Assembly: GCA_025454835.1 (NCBI GenBank)
Contig: JALONQ010000004.1
Span: forward strand, 1 to 64,000
Length of the DNA stretch: 64,000 nt
Reading direction: 5' to 3'
Origin: Bacteroidota bacterium
GTDB lineage: Bacteria; Bacteroidota; Ignavibacteria; UBA10030
Of this stretch, positions 23,639-32,800 are shown piece after piece. The number at the start of each line of letters is the position of its first letter. Position 1 is the stretch's first letter. The notes beneath the pieces are model-generated. The model was not told the DNA's origin, ran no database searches, and saw only the letters and a list, made by a program, of their open reading frames with translations. The position numbers and the translations under genes were made by a program.

Positions 23639-25300
23639 TCAGGTTTGGATGACGCCGGGATTGAACCGCGGCAGGTCGGACAGATGCGACGACATCCGGA
23701 TGCCGGTGGAGATGATCTCGCGCGTCTCGATCGGGTCGATGATGCCGTCCACCCAGAGTCGGGCTGCGGCATACAGCGGATCGAGCTCTGTATCGTATGT
23801 GGCTTGGATCTCTTTCAGCAAGGCGGTTTGCCCTTCAGGGGAGATCGACGCTCCGCCCTTCTGCATCGCCTGCACTTTGATCGCCAGGAGCGTCTCGCTG
23901 GCCTGTCTGCCGCCCATGACAGCGATCGAGGCCGTCGGCCAGGCGAAGATCAGCCGCGGGTCGTAGGCTTTTCCACACATCGCGTAGTTACCCGCTCCGT
24001 ACGAATTGCCGACGATGAACGTGAACTTTGGGACAACGCTGTTGGCCACCGCATTGACCATTTTGGCGCCGTCCTTGATGATGCCTCCACGTTCGGCCCG
24101 GCTCCCCACCATGAAACCGGTGACGTCCTGCAGAAATACGAGCGGGATGCGCTTCTGGTTGCAGTTCATGATGAACCGCGCTCCCTTGTCGGCGCTGTCG
24201 CTATAAATGACGCCGCCGACCTGCATTTCGCCGGCCCCGTTGCGCACGACGGCCCGTTGGTTCGCGACGATGCCCACCGCCCATCCATCGATACGGGCAT
24301 AGCCGGTCAGCAGCGTCTTGCCGAAGTCGGCTTTGTACTCGTCCCATGAGCCGGCGTCGATGATCCGCGCCACAACCTCCGCCATGTCGTACGGCTTCGA
24401 CGGATCCGCCGGGAGAAGCCCGTAGATCTCCTTCGGTTCGAACGCCGGAGCAACGGGAGCCACGCGGTCGAACAACGGCGGAGGCGTCGACCCGAACCGG
24501 CTGATGATGCTCCGGATCTTTGCGAGCGCCTCGTCATCGTTCTTCATGCGATGATCGGTCACACCGCTGATCTCGCAGTGCACGGCGGCCCCTCCGAGCG
24601 ACTCGTTGTCGACCTCTTCGCCAATGGCCGCGCGGACGAGATGCGAACCGGCGAGGAAGACGCTCCCCGTTCCCTCGACGATCATCGCTTCATCGCTCAT
24701 GATCGGGAGATAGGCGCCCCCGGCCACACAAGGCCCCATGATGGCGGCGATCTGCGGAACGCCCATCGACGAGAGGACCGCGTTGTTCCGGAAGATGCGG
24801 CCGAAATGCTCCTTGTCGGGGAAGATCTCCGATTGCATCGGGAGGAAGACCCCGGCCGAATCGACGAGGTAGACGATGGGGAGTCGGTTCTCCATCGCGA
24901 TCTCCTGCGCACGCAGGTTCTTCTTGGCCGTCATCGGGAACCATGCCCCCGCCTTGACGCTGGCATCGTTCGCCACGACCACCACATCGCGACCGTGCAC
25001 CTGGCCGATCCCGAAGACCGTTCCGGCCGAGGGAGCGCCGCCGTACTCCGCGTACATTCCGTGTGCGGCGAACAGTCCGAACTCGACGAATCTCGAGCCC
25101 GGATCGACGAGTTTCGCGATGCGTTCTCGCGCCGAGAGCTTCCCTTTCGCTTTCTGCTTGGAAAGGGCCTCGGGGCCGCCTCCGAGCTTCACCCGCTCCG
25201 CTTCGGCCCGCACCCGCTGGAGGAGGGTCAGCGTCCGTTCGGCGTTCTTCGTGAAGTTCAGATGTTTTTCGATCGCATGTCCCAGTTCGGCCATCGTCAT
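23639..25300 (-). CDS. Acyl-CoA carboxylase, carboxyltransferase beta subunit (methylcrotonyl-CoA type)
   Basis: Transfers carboxyl from carboxybiotin to an acyl-CoA. The 553 aa protein from the ATG at 25300 overlaps the upstream stop by 4 bases (ATGA). Both crotonase-like halves are present. The N-terminal half has AAHGMYAEYGGAPSAGTVFG, DKEHFGRIFRNNAVLS and IAAIMGPCVAGGAYLPIMSD. The C-terminal half has FLQDVTGFMVGSRAERGGII, NSYGAGNYAMCGKAYDPRL and WPTASIAVMGG. These resemble the beta subunit of 3-methylcrotonyl-CoA carboxylase more than the propionyl enzyme. The biotin-carrying alpha subunit is not in this window. Confidence 0.9.
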   Translation of the reverse strand: MTMAELGHAIEKHLNFTKNAERTLTLLQRVRAEAERVKLGGGPEALSKQKAKGKLSARERIAKLVDPGSRFVEFGLFAAHGMYAEYGGAPSAGTVFGIGQVHGRDVVVVANDASVKAGAWFPMTAKKNLRAQEIAMENRLPIVYLVDSAGVFLPMQSEIFPDKEHFGRIFRNNAVLSSMGVPQIAAIMGPCVAGGAYLPIMSDEAMIVEGTGSVFLAGSHLVRAAIGEEVDNESLGGAAVHCEISGVTDHRMKNDDEALAKIRSIISRFGSTPPPLFDRVAPVAPAFEPKEIYGLLPADPSKPYDMAEVVARIIDAGSWDEYKADFGKTLLTGYARIDGWAVGIVANQRAVVRNGAGEMQVGGVIYSDSADKGARFIMNCNQKRIPLVFLQDVTGFMVGSRAERGGIIKDGAKMVNAVANSVVPKFTFIVGNSYGAGNYAMCGKAYDPRLIFAWPTASIAVMGGRQASETLLAIKVQAMQKGGASISPEGQTALLKEIQATYDTELDPLYAAARLWVDGIIDPIETREIISTGIRMSSHLSDLPRFNPGVIQT

Positions 25301-28300
25301 TCGCTCTTGGAGACGACCGACCCCTCCGTCCACAGACGGAAGACGAGGTCGCGCGCCAGTTCGTTCCGAGGATTCAACTGCGTCGCCCGCAGGGCGTAGC
25401 CCGCAGCCCGCGAGCGATCTCCGACCTGATACAGGCACATCGCCAATCGCGTGAAGAGCTGGTCCTGCGCAATGTACGGATCCGGCCGGTGCGTTTCACG
25501 GAGTTGGATGGCACGAGCGTACTGGTCCATCGCCTGACGATAGCGGCCTTCGGCGTACATGATGTCGGCGAGCCGAACGCGGTAGCGGTCGACGGTGTCC
25601 TTCACGATCTCCACCGCCCGGCGCAGCAGCCGCTCCGATTCATCCGTCGACGCCGAGGCGAACGAGGTAGCGTTCCGCTGGCCGGCGTCGAAGAGCTTCC
25701 ACGCCAGCACTTCGAGGGCCTCAGGATCGCGGGGGTCCAATTCGACGCGCTTCCGGAGCAGTTGAAGACCCTCTTCGATATTCCCGACCCGCACAGCGAT
25801 GTCGGCATACCTGGAAATGACGGCGACGTTTCGCGGATCGCGCCGATGCATCTCCGCCAGGAACTGATAGGCCAACGAAGGCGTGCCCCGTACCGCATTC
25901 TCGTGCCAGCGCGCCGCGTCGGACAACTCATCCATGGAAAACGGCGCGTTCTGCCAGCGGCGCTGGAGCGGCAGCGGCTGACGCCCCACATGGAGCCGCT
26001 GATCGAACGGCTCGAGTCCCTTGACCCCGCGATTGACGAAGAACGCTCTCGGAGCTCCGTACTCGAGTCTCGGAAGGTCCTCGGTATTCAGCGGCCCTTC
26101 GTCGGCGTACCGGCGGACGTTGTCGCCGTCCATGACCTGCAGGGTGTACAGCGTCGACGGCCGGCCGATGCCGATCCGCTCGAGGTCCGACCGCACCTCC
26201 GGTTGACCCCACAGTCTCTGCCATCGATCCTCGTCGGGGTTGATCTCGCGGGCGGAGCCGATCAGGATCACATCCGTCGAGAGCGGCGACCAGATGGACA
26301 CGTGCGGAAAGGCCGACTGGAACGTCCGCAACACCAGCCGGAACATCTCATCGTCCATCTCATACAGGTGGAACCATTGCACCATGAGACCATCGTCAGA
26401 CAGCCGCTCGCGACATAGCGCGAAGAACTCGCTCGTGTAGAGGCTTCCGATCCCCGCGATCCACGGATTCGAAGGCTCGCTGACGATCACGTCGTATCGC
26501 CGGTCGGTAAGCTGCAGCATCGTGAGAGCGTCATCCACCGTCAAATGGAACCGCGGGTCGTCCATCGGGCGGCCGTTCGTTTCCGAGAAGGTCTCGGCCG
26601 CTTCCACCACTTCGGGCGAGATCTCGACGCCATCGACGCGCTCGATCGGATGCCGCAGAACGCTCCCGGCCGTCACGCCGCTGCCGAGACCGATCACAAG
26701 AGCGCGCTTCGGGTCATCGTGCAGGAACATCGGCAGCTGACCGAGCAGCACCTGCGTCGGCAGGTCCGCCACCGATGAGGCGTCGGGTTTGCCGTTGATG
26801 ATGAGCACCCTCTGTACGCCGCCGTTGGCCGGGGTCTCGATGACCCCCACCGTGGCGGTCGTGCCCTCACGGTAGTACGGGACCGCGAGAGGACTGAAGC
26901 GCTGCACGAATTCTCTGTAGCTCGACGGCGGGTCCACGTTCTTGTTGATATAGCGGAACACCCCGGACAGAGCCGTCGCCTGACTCCAGGCGGGAGAGAT
27001 GTAGATCCCGATCGCGGCGACGGCGACCACGGCGACCGCCAGCAGACGGCCGGCGCGAGGGGCCATCCCTCCGCCCCACCCGAGAACGACGCCAGCAGCA
27101 AGCGCATTCAGCACGACGGCGATCTCGACCGTGCGCTGAACGCCCACGGCCGGGAAGAACACCAGACCGGCCGCAAGCGTGCCGAGAACCGTTCCGATGG
27201 TATTGACGCTGAATACGAGACCGACGGATGACCCGACCCGGTCGGCCCGTTGCGAGGCGATCCGGGCAGCCACCGGCAGACCCATACCCATGAAGACGGT
27301 CGGCACGACCAGCAGGATGAAACCGAAGGCGAACTGGAGGGCGAGGAAGAACGGATACGACGCGTCGGACCGATCGAGCAAATGCGCCGTCCACCAGAAG
27401 ACATAGGGCACGAGTCCGTAGAGCGGGAGGATAAGCAGCATCGATCCCGCGATGCCCGCCTGCGTTCCGGCGAGCCATTCGACGAGCCGGTGAGAACGTG
27501 AGATCACCCGCGCGACGATGGCGCTTCCGACCGTGATGCCGGAAATGAACGCCACCAACATCAGCGTAAAGGAGTAGGTCGAAGATCCCAGCACAGGAAT
27601 GAGCATCCGGACCCAGGCCACTTCATAGACCATGGCACAGAAGCCCGACACGCCGGCCACGATCACGGCCAGACGCGCCTGAGAAGCGTTGAAGACCGGT
27701 GGAATGTCATACTGCGGATCCAACGCCGGCGAAAGACCTTCAGCAGCCTCCGACACCGCTTCTTTTCCTCGACCAATGATCAGAGCGATCGTCCCGATGA
27801 GCACGTTCGCGGCCCCCGCCGCCAGCACCGTGGCTTCAAGCCCGATGAGGCGGACGAAGAAGAAGCCGGCCAGCAGCGAGCCGACGACCGCGCCAAAGCT
27901 GTTCAGCGTGTAGAGCACCGCGATGTTCGAACCGGCTTCCTTGAGCGAGCGGGTCAGGTACCTCACGAGCACCGGCAGCGTCCCGCCCATCATGATCGTG
28001 GGCGGAAGGAGGCTGGCGAGGCTGATCACGAGCTTGAAGATCAGAACGGGAGTACTCCCGGAAGCCCACCCAGCCTCGCGAACGGTGGAAACGAACAACT
28101 CTCGCAGGAGGGAGTGCAGGGCCGGATAGACGAGACAGTAGGCGCCGATGGCCAGCTCGAGCCAGCCGTAGAGGGCCAGCGGCCGCTGAGACCGATCTGC
28201 GCGGCGCCCCCACCACGACGCACCGATCGCGAGCCCGCCCATGAAGGTCGCAAGCACGATCGTCTGCGCGTGCGTGGTGTTGCCGAGGAAGAGCGAAAGG

Positions 28301-28392
28301 TACTTGAACCAGGCGACCTGATACATGAGGCCCAGCGATCCGGACGTGACGAACAGGAGTCCGACCAGCGCACTCCGAGATTCGCGGGTCAT
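25297..28392 (-). CDS. MFS-like membrane / spermidine synthase-like / TPR fusion protein
   Basis: A 1031 aa protein. The N-terminal part (about residues 1-470) has many hydrophobic segments arranged as a membrane domain, starting ALVGLLFVTSGSLGLMYQV. The middle (about 520-740) is a spermidine synthase-like methyltransferase fold: ALVIGLGSGVTAGSV (nucleotide loop), VDGVEISPEVVEAAE and YDVIVSEPSNPWIAGIGSLY. The last 200 residues are TPR-like repeats (NIEEGLQLLRKRVELDPRDP, YRQAMDQYARAIQLRE). Fusions of this kind occur in several phyla, and their substrate is not known to me. It overlaps the carboxylase gene by 4 bases and follows the acyl-CoA dehydrogenase gene by 19. Confidence 0.85.
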   Translation of the reverse strand: MTRESRSALVGLLFVTSGSLGLMYQVAWFKYLSLFLGNTTHAQTIVLATFMGGLAIGASWWGRRADRSQRPLALYGWLELAIGAYCLVYPALHSLLRELFVSTVREAGWASGSTPVLIFKLVISLASLLPPTIMMGGTLPVLVRYLTRSLKEAGSNIAVLYTLNSFGAVVGSLLAGFFFVRLIGLEATVLAAGAANVLIGTIALIIGRGKEAVSEAAEGLSPALDPQYDIPPVFNASQARLAVIVAGVSGFCAMVYEVAWVRMLIPVLGSSTYSFTLMLVAFISGITVGSAIVARVISRSHRLVEWLAGTQAGIAGSMLLILPLYGLVPYVFWWTAHLLDRSDASYPFFLALQFAFGFILLVVPTVFMGMGLPVAARIASQRADRVGSSVGLVFSVNTIGTVLGTLAAGLVFFPAVGVQRTVEIAVVLNALAAGVVLGWGGGMAPRAGRLLAVAVVAVAAIGIYISPAWSQATALSGVFRYINKNVDPPSSYREFVQRFSPLAVPYYREGTTATVGVIETPANGGVQRVLIINGKPDASSVADLPTQVLLGQLPMFLHDDPKRALVIGLGSGVTAGSVLRHPIERVDGVEISPEVVEAAETFSETNGRPMDDPRFHLTVDDALTMLQLTDRRYDVIVSEPSNPWIAGIGSLYTSEFFALCRERLSDDGLMVQWFHLYEMDDEMFRLVLRTFQSAFPHVSIWSPLSTDVILIGSAREINPDEDRWQRLWGQPEVRSDLERIGIGRPSTLYTLQVMDGDNVRRYADEGPLNTEDLPRLEYGAPRAFFVNRGVKGLEPFDQRLHVGRQPLPLQRRWQNAPFSMDELSDAARWHENAVRGTPSLAYQFLAEMHRRDPRNVAVISRYADIAVRVGNIEEGLQLLRKRVELDPRDPEALEVLAWKLFDAGQRNATSFASASTDESERLLRRAVEIVKDTVDRYRVRLADIMYAEGRYRQAMDQYARAIQLRETHRPDPYIAQDQLFTRLAMCLYQVGDRSRAAGYALRATQLNPRNELARDLVFRLWTEGSVVSKSE

Positions 28393-28411
28393 GAGGGGCC
28401 TCTGGAAGTGT

Positions 28412-29539
28412 TCAGCGGAGTAGGTGTTTGGCGATGACCATCTTCTGGACCTCCGAGGTCCCTTCGCCGATGGTCAGGAGCTTCGCGTCACGGTAGAATT
28501 TCTCGACTGGGTAGTCCTTGGTGAAGCCGTATCCGCCGTGGATCTGGACGGCGGCCGTAGCGACCCGCTGGGCCGCTTCGGAAGCGAAATACTTGGCCTG
28601 CGATGCGGCGACCGTGATCGACTCGCCACGCACCTTGCGCTCTGCGGCATCGAGCGTGAGGAGCCCGGCGGCGGCGATCTGCGTGGCCATGTCGGCCAGA
28701 GAGAACTGAATGCCCTGCATGTCGGCCAGCGCCTTGCCGAACTGTCTCCGCTCCCGGGCATACCGCGCGGCCGCATCGAGCGCCCCTTGCGCCAAGCCGA
28801 CGGAGAGGGCCGCGATCCCGATGCGCCCGCTGTCGAGTACCGTCAGGGCCTGCGCGAATCCTTCACCCTCCCCTCCAAGCCGGTTGGCGGCCGGCACGCG
28901 CACCTGGTCGAACGTCATTTGCACCGTGTCGCTGGCACGCATGCCGAGCTTGTTCTCTTTCTTGCCGACGCTCACACCCGGCGTCGACCGGTCGACGATG
29001 AAGGCGCTGATGCCTTTCGTCCCCGCGCCCGGGTCGGTCTTGGCCATGACGACGTACGTCGAGGCGTGGCTGCCGTTCGTGATGAAGACCTTGGAGCCGG
29101 AGATGATGTAGTTGCCGCCGTCACGGACCGCGGTCGTCCGCATCCCGCTGGCATCGCTTCCGGAGCCGGGCTCCGTCAGACACCATGCCCCGATCGCTGC
29201 TCCGGCGGCAAGCGGCGCGATCGTTCGCACGGCCTGTTCTTCGTTGGCGAAGAGGACGAGATGCTGCAGACAGAGGCCGCTGTGCGCGGCGAGCGTTAGC
29301 CCGACGGACGGATCGATCCGGGCCAGCTCCTCCATGACGACAATGAACTCGAGGGGACCCTGACCCACGCCGCCCCAACGCTCGGGCACCATCGTTCCCA
29401 GAAATCCTGCCTCTCCCATGGCCCTGAACGCGGCGGACGGGAATTCCTGCGCCTCATCCAACGCCATCACGTGCGGCTTCAGTTCGCGCTCGGCGAAGGT
29501 CCGCACCGCATCCCGCAGCATCCGCTGTTCATCGGTCAT
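28412..29539 (-). CDS. Acyl-CoA dehydrogenase (short/medium-chain type)
   Basis: FAD flavoenzyme that oxidises acyl-CoA to enoyl-CoA and passes electrons to ETF. The 375 aa length is normal. Signatures are [20 protein letters not shown] (flavin and substrate contact), [37 protein letters not shown] and [31 protein letters not shown] near the C-terminus contains the catalytic-base glutamate position. It resembles butyryl/isovaleryl-type enzymes. It is packed between meaB (9 bases) and the MFS/SpeE fusion, upstream of the methylcrotonyl-type carboxylase. A role in leucine or odd-chain catabolism is plausible but inferred. Confidence 0.93.
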   Translation of the reverse strand: MTDEQRMLRDAVRTFAERELKPHVMALDEAQEFPSAAFRAMGEAGFLGTMVPERWGGVGQGPLEFIVVMEELARIDPSVGLTLAAHSGLCLQHLVLFANEEQAVRTIAPLAAGAAIGAWCLTEPGSGSDASGMRTTAVRDGGNYIISGSKVFITNGSHASTYVVMAKTDPGAGTKGISAFIVDRSTPGVSVGKKENKLGMRASDTVQMTFDQVRVPAANRLGGEGEGFAQALTVLDSGRIGIAALSVGLAQGALDAAARYARERRQFGKALADMQGIQFSLADMATQIAAAGLLTLDAAERKVRGESITVAASQAKYFASEAAQRVATAAVQIHGGYGFTKDYPVEKFYRDAKLLTIGEGTSEVQKMVIAKHLLR

Positions 29540-29548
29540 GTCGTGTCC

Positions 29549-30523
29549 CTAAACGTGCGACTTCGGTGATACGGCCTTCCGAAAATCCCCGATCAGTTCC
29601 GTGGCAACGTCGTATGGAGTCAAGCCGACCGTGGCCAACGAGGCGACGCGGGCCTCCAGCATCGACGCGCGTTGCGGGTTCCAAAAGACTTCGTGCAGCT
29701 CTTCGTCGATGATACCGCGGATACGCTGCCGCAATCGTGCCTTGCGTCGGGTCTCCAAGCCGCCCGAGCTCAGAAGGTACTGCCGGTGCCGCTCGATCTC
29801 CGACGCCACGGCATCGATCCCGAGTCCATCGCTGGCTTGTGTCTTTAACACGTCGGCCAGCCATGACGTGGCATCATGCGGACGAAACCCGAGGATCATC
29901 TTGATGGACATCACCGCCTGATCGGCGCCGGGCCGGTCGGCCTTGTTGAGCACGAAGAAGTCCGCGATCTCCATCAGGCCGGCCTTCATGGCCTGAATGC
30001 CGTCGCCCGATTCGGGCACCAGCACGACGACGGTGGTATCGGCCGCGCCGGCGATATCGAGCTCCGACTGTCCAACGCCGACCGTCTCGAAGAGGACGAT
30101 GTCCATCCCGCCGGCGTCAAGGATGTCGGCCGCCTCGCCCGCTTTGCGCGAGAGCCCACCCAAGCTTCCGCGCGAGGCCATGCTACGGATAAAGACGCCC
30201 GCATCGACCTCCACGTCGGTCATCCGGATCCGGTCGCCGAGCAACGCGCCGCCTGTGAACGGACTCGTCGGATCGACGGCGATGATGCCGACCTGCTTCC
30301 CCTGCGCACGGTAGTGCCGCGCCAGCTTGTTCGTCAACGTGCTCTTGCCGGCCCCTGGAGGTCCCGTGATGCCCACGCGGTACGCGCGTCCGACCCGGCT
30401 GTAGATGGCAGACAGGATCACGCGGGCATCCTCCGTTTCGTTCTCGATGCGGGAGATCGCGCGGGCGAGGGCCCGACGTTCGCCCGCCAGAACGGAATCG
30501 ATGAGTGTGTGCGAGTGATTCAC
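29549..30523 (-). CDS. meaB: MeaB/ArgK GTPase (methylmalonyl-CoA mutase chaperone)
   Basis: G3E-family GTPase that loads and protects the adenosylcobalamin-dependent methylmalonyl-CoA mutase. Walker A is GPPGAGKSTL, followed by VGIIAVDPTSPFTGGALLGD, SMASRGSLGGLS, FETVGVGQSE and VLNKADRPGAD (NKxD). These are all typical of MeaB. The mutase genes are not in the window. I choose the GTG at 30523, which overlaps the upstream stop by 4 bases (GTGA) and gives 324 aa. An ATG at 30547 would add eight residues and overlap the epimerase gene more. Confidence 0.93.
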   Translation of the reverse strand: MNHSHTLIDSVLAGERRALARAISRIENETEDARVILSAIYSRVGRAYRVGITGPPGAGKSTLTNKLARHYRAQGKQVGIIAVDPTSPFTGGALLGDRIRMTDVEVDAGVFIRSMASRGSLGGLSRKAGEAADILDAGGMDIVLFETVGVGQSELDIAGAADTTVVVLVPESGDGIQAMKAGLMEIADFFVLNKADRPGADQAVMSIKMILGFRPHDATSWLADVLKTQASDGLGIDAVASEIERHRQYLLSSGGLETRRKARLRQRIRGIIDEELHEVFWNPQRASMLEARVASLATVGLTPYDVATELIGDFRKAVSPKSHV

Positions 30524-31446
30524 GGCTTCGCGTTCAGGCGGAACCACTCGGCGGTCTGGCGCAGTCCGTCTTCGAGGGTCGTGCGCGGCCGCCAGCCAAA
30601 CGTGCGGAACATCTTCTCGGACGTGATGACGCTGCGCATCTGTTCTCCCGCCTTCGCCGGACCATGGGTCTCCGGAGCTCCCGGACGCAGGGTCTTGGCC
30701 AGCTGATGGAAGAGATCGTTCACATTGTGTTCGATCCCGGTGCCCACATTGAAGACGTCTGTCCCGCGAAATCCGAGCGCATGCAGGTTCGCCTGGACAA
30801 CGTCGCCCACGAAGACATAGTCGCGGGTCTGCTTGCCGTCGCCGTTGATGACGGTCGATTCGTTACGAATGAGCCGTGTGGCGAAAATGGCTATGACCCC
30901 GGCCTCTCCGTGCGGATTCTGACGCGGCCCGTAGATGTTGGCATATCGCAGGATGACAGAATCGATGCCATACACCTGTTGATAGAAAAAGAGGTACTTC
31001 TCGGTGGTCAGCTTGGTGATGCCATAGGGCGACAATGGCCGAAGCGGGTGCTCTTCGTCGGCCGGAAAGTAGTCCTGCTCGCCGTAGATCGCGCCGCCGG
31101 TCGATGCGAAGATGACCTTCTTCACGCCATTGCGACGGGCGGATTCCATGACGTTGAGGAATCCCAGCACATTGACCGAGGCGTCGAAGCCGGGGTCGGC
31201 CACAGAACGGCGCACGTCCATCTGGGCAGCGTGGTGATTGATCACCTCGAATCGTTCCTCAGCGATCAGATCGGCCACCGTCTTGTCGCGAATATCCATC
31301 TGATGGAATTTTGCGGCAGTGGGGATGTTCTCGCGGCGTCCGCCGGATAGGTCATCCACGATCGTCACATCGTGGCCGGCCGCCAGGTAGGCGTCGGCGA
31401 TGTGCGAAGCGATGAACCCCGCGCCACCAGTAATCAGGATCTTCAT
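30520..31446 (-). CDS. NAD-dependent nucleotide-sugar epimerase (GalE-like)
   Basis: Extended SDR, probably UDP-glucose/UDP-GlcNAc 4-epimerase-like. The 308 aa protein has Rossmann motif TGGAGFIASHIADAY, the conserved NHHAAQMDVRRSV, ASTGGAIYGE, and the catalytic pair in SPYGITKLTTEKYL (Tyr and Lys). RYANIYGPRQNPHGEAGVIA and TRDYVFVGDVVQANL complete the pattern. It overlaps meaB by 4 bases and lies 73 bases downstream of purD. A role in polysaccharide precursor supply is likely, since a glycosyltransferase lies two genes upstream. Substrate specificity cannot be read from the sequence. Confidence 0.9.
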   Translation of the reverse strand: MKILITGGAGFIASHIADAYLAAGHDVTIVDDLSGGRRENIPTAAKFHQMDIRDKTVADLIAEERFEVINHHAAQMDVRRSVADPGFDASVNVLGFLNVMESARRNGVKKVIFASTGGAIYGEQDYFPADEEHPLRPLSPYGITKLTTEKYLFFYQQVYGIDSVILRYANIYGPRQNPHGEAGVIAIFATRLIRNESTVINGDGKQTRDYVFVGDVVQANLHALGFRGTDVFNVGTGIEHNVNDLFHQLAKTLRPGAPETHGPAKAGEQMRSVITSEKMFRTFGWRPRTTLEDGLRQTAEWFRLNAKP

Positions 31447-31519
31447 GACCGCTTGGCGATTATGGTATTCATTTCGGGTTAAGGTTCTTATGCTGTTGCT
31501 TCTTGCTTCTCTCCCATCC

Positions 31520-32800
31520 CTACCGCACGCCCTTCGACCCGATGTCGCCCCGGTAGTGTGCGCCTTCGAACTTCACCTTCCGCACCGCCTCATAGGCGGC
31601 CCGGATCGTACCGGCCAGATCGTCGGCTCCTCCCACCGCCGTGATGCCAAGGACACGGCCACCGGCTGTCACGACCTTCCCGTCCGTGACCTTGGTCCCG
31701 GCGTGGTATGCAACGACGTCCTCGCGTCCGTCGAGGAACTGAAGTCCCATGATCTCTTTGCCTGTCTCGTGGTGGTCGGGGTAGCCTCCCGACGCCATCA
31801 CCACGCAGACGGCGGTAGCTTTCGCAAGGCGCACCTCCTCGGGTTGAAGCTGGCCGGACGAGGCACGCACGAAGAGCTCGGCCACGTCGCTCGCGATCAG
31901 CGGGAGCACAACCTGGGTCTCCGGATCGCCAAACCGACAATTGTATTCAAGGACGGATGGGCCGTTCGGCGTGACCATCAATCCGACGTACAGGCACCCC
32001 GTGTAGGACGATCCCTCTGACCGCATGCCACGCAGCGTCGGTTCGACGACCTCTCGTTGCACCCGTTCGAGCAGCTCAGGCGTACCGAGCGGGGCGGGCG
32101 CATAGGCACCCATCCCTCCGGTGTTCTTGCCGCGGTCGTTGTCGAAGATGCGCTTGTGGTCCTGCGCCGGCGCCAGCATCACCGACCGTTCGCCGTCGGT
32201 CACGACAAACACCGAGAGCTCTTCTCCGGTCAGGAATTCCTCCACGACGACCCGCTCTCCGGCCGCGCCAAACGCTTCGCCGGAAAGCATCGAACGGACC
32301 GCCTCGAGCGCATCATCGCGCGTCTGGCAAATGACGACCCCCTTGCCGGCCGCGAGACCGTCGGCCTTGACGACCATCGGCGGCTGCATGGAACGAATGA
32401 ACGATTCTGCGGCCATCGCGTCGTTCTTTCCGAATGACCCGAACTTCGCCGTCGGAATACCGTAGCGCGCCATGAACGCCTTCGCGAATGCCTTGCTTCC
32501 CTCGAGCAACGCGGCCGACCGGGTTGGACCGAAGATCGCCAGGCCTTGCACGCGGAAAAGGTCCACGATGCCAAGGACCAGGGGTTGCTCGGGACCGACC
32601 ACCGTCAGCGTCACCGATTGCTCGCGAACGAACCGGAGCAGCCCATTGAGGTCGTCCGCCCTGATCGGCACGCACTCGGCGTCCTGGGCGATGCCGGCGT
32701 TGCCCGGCGCACACCAGACCTTCGTGACCAACGGACTGCGTTGAAGGGCCTTGACCATGGCGTGCTCGCGCCCGCCTGAACCGATGACCAGCATCTTCAT
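31520..32800 (-). CDS. purD: Phosphoribosylamine-glycine ligase
   Basis: Second step of de novo purine synthesis: joins phosphoribosylamine and glycine using ATP. The 426 aa ATP-grasp protein begins KMLVIGSGGREHAMVKALQ. It carries VKADGLAAGKGVVIC, the ATP-grasp EFLTGEELSVFV, DHKRIFDNDRGKNTGGMGAY and LEYNCRFGDPETQVVL with the metal-binding Glu/Asn. Length and order are typical. The upstream glycosyltransferase gene overlaps its start by 4 bases. The purine pathway enzyme guaB lies two genes further upstream, but the genes between are unrelated. Confidence 0.97.
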   Translation of the reverse strand: MKMLVIGSGGREHAMVKALQRSPLVTKVWCAPGNAGIAQDAECVPIRADDLNGLLRFVREQSVTLTVVGPEQPLVLGIVDLFRVQGLAIFGPTRSAALLEGSKAFAKAFMARYGIPTAKFGSFGKNDAMAAESFIRSMQPPMVVKADGLAAGKGVVICQTRDDALEAVRSMLSGEAFGAAGERVVVEEFLTGEELSVFVVTDGERSVMLAPAQDHKRIFDNDRGKNTGGMGAYAPAPLGTPELLERVQREVVEPTLRGMRSEGSSYTGCLYVGLMVTPNGPSVLEYNCRFGDPETQVVLPLIASDVAELFVRASSGQLQPEEVRLAKATAVCVVMASGGYPDHHETGKEIMGLQFLDGREDVVAYHAGTKVTDGKVVTAGGRVLGITAVGGADDLAGTIRAAYEAVRKVKFEGAHYRGDIGSKGVR

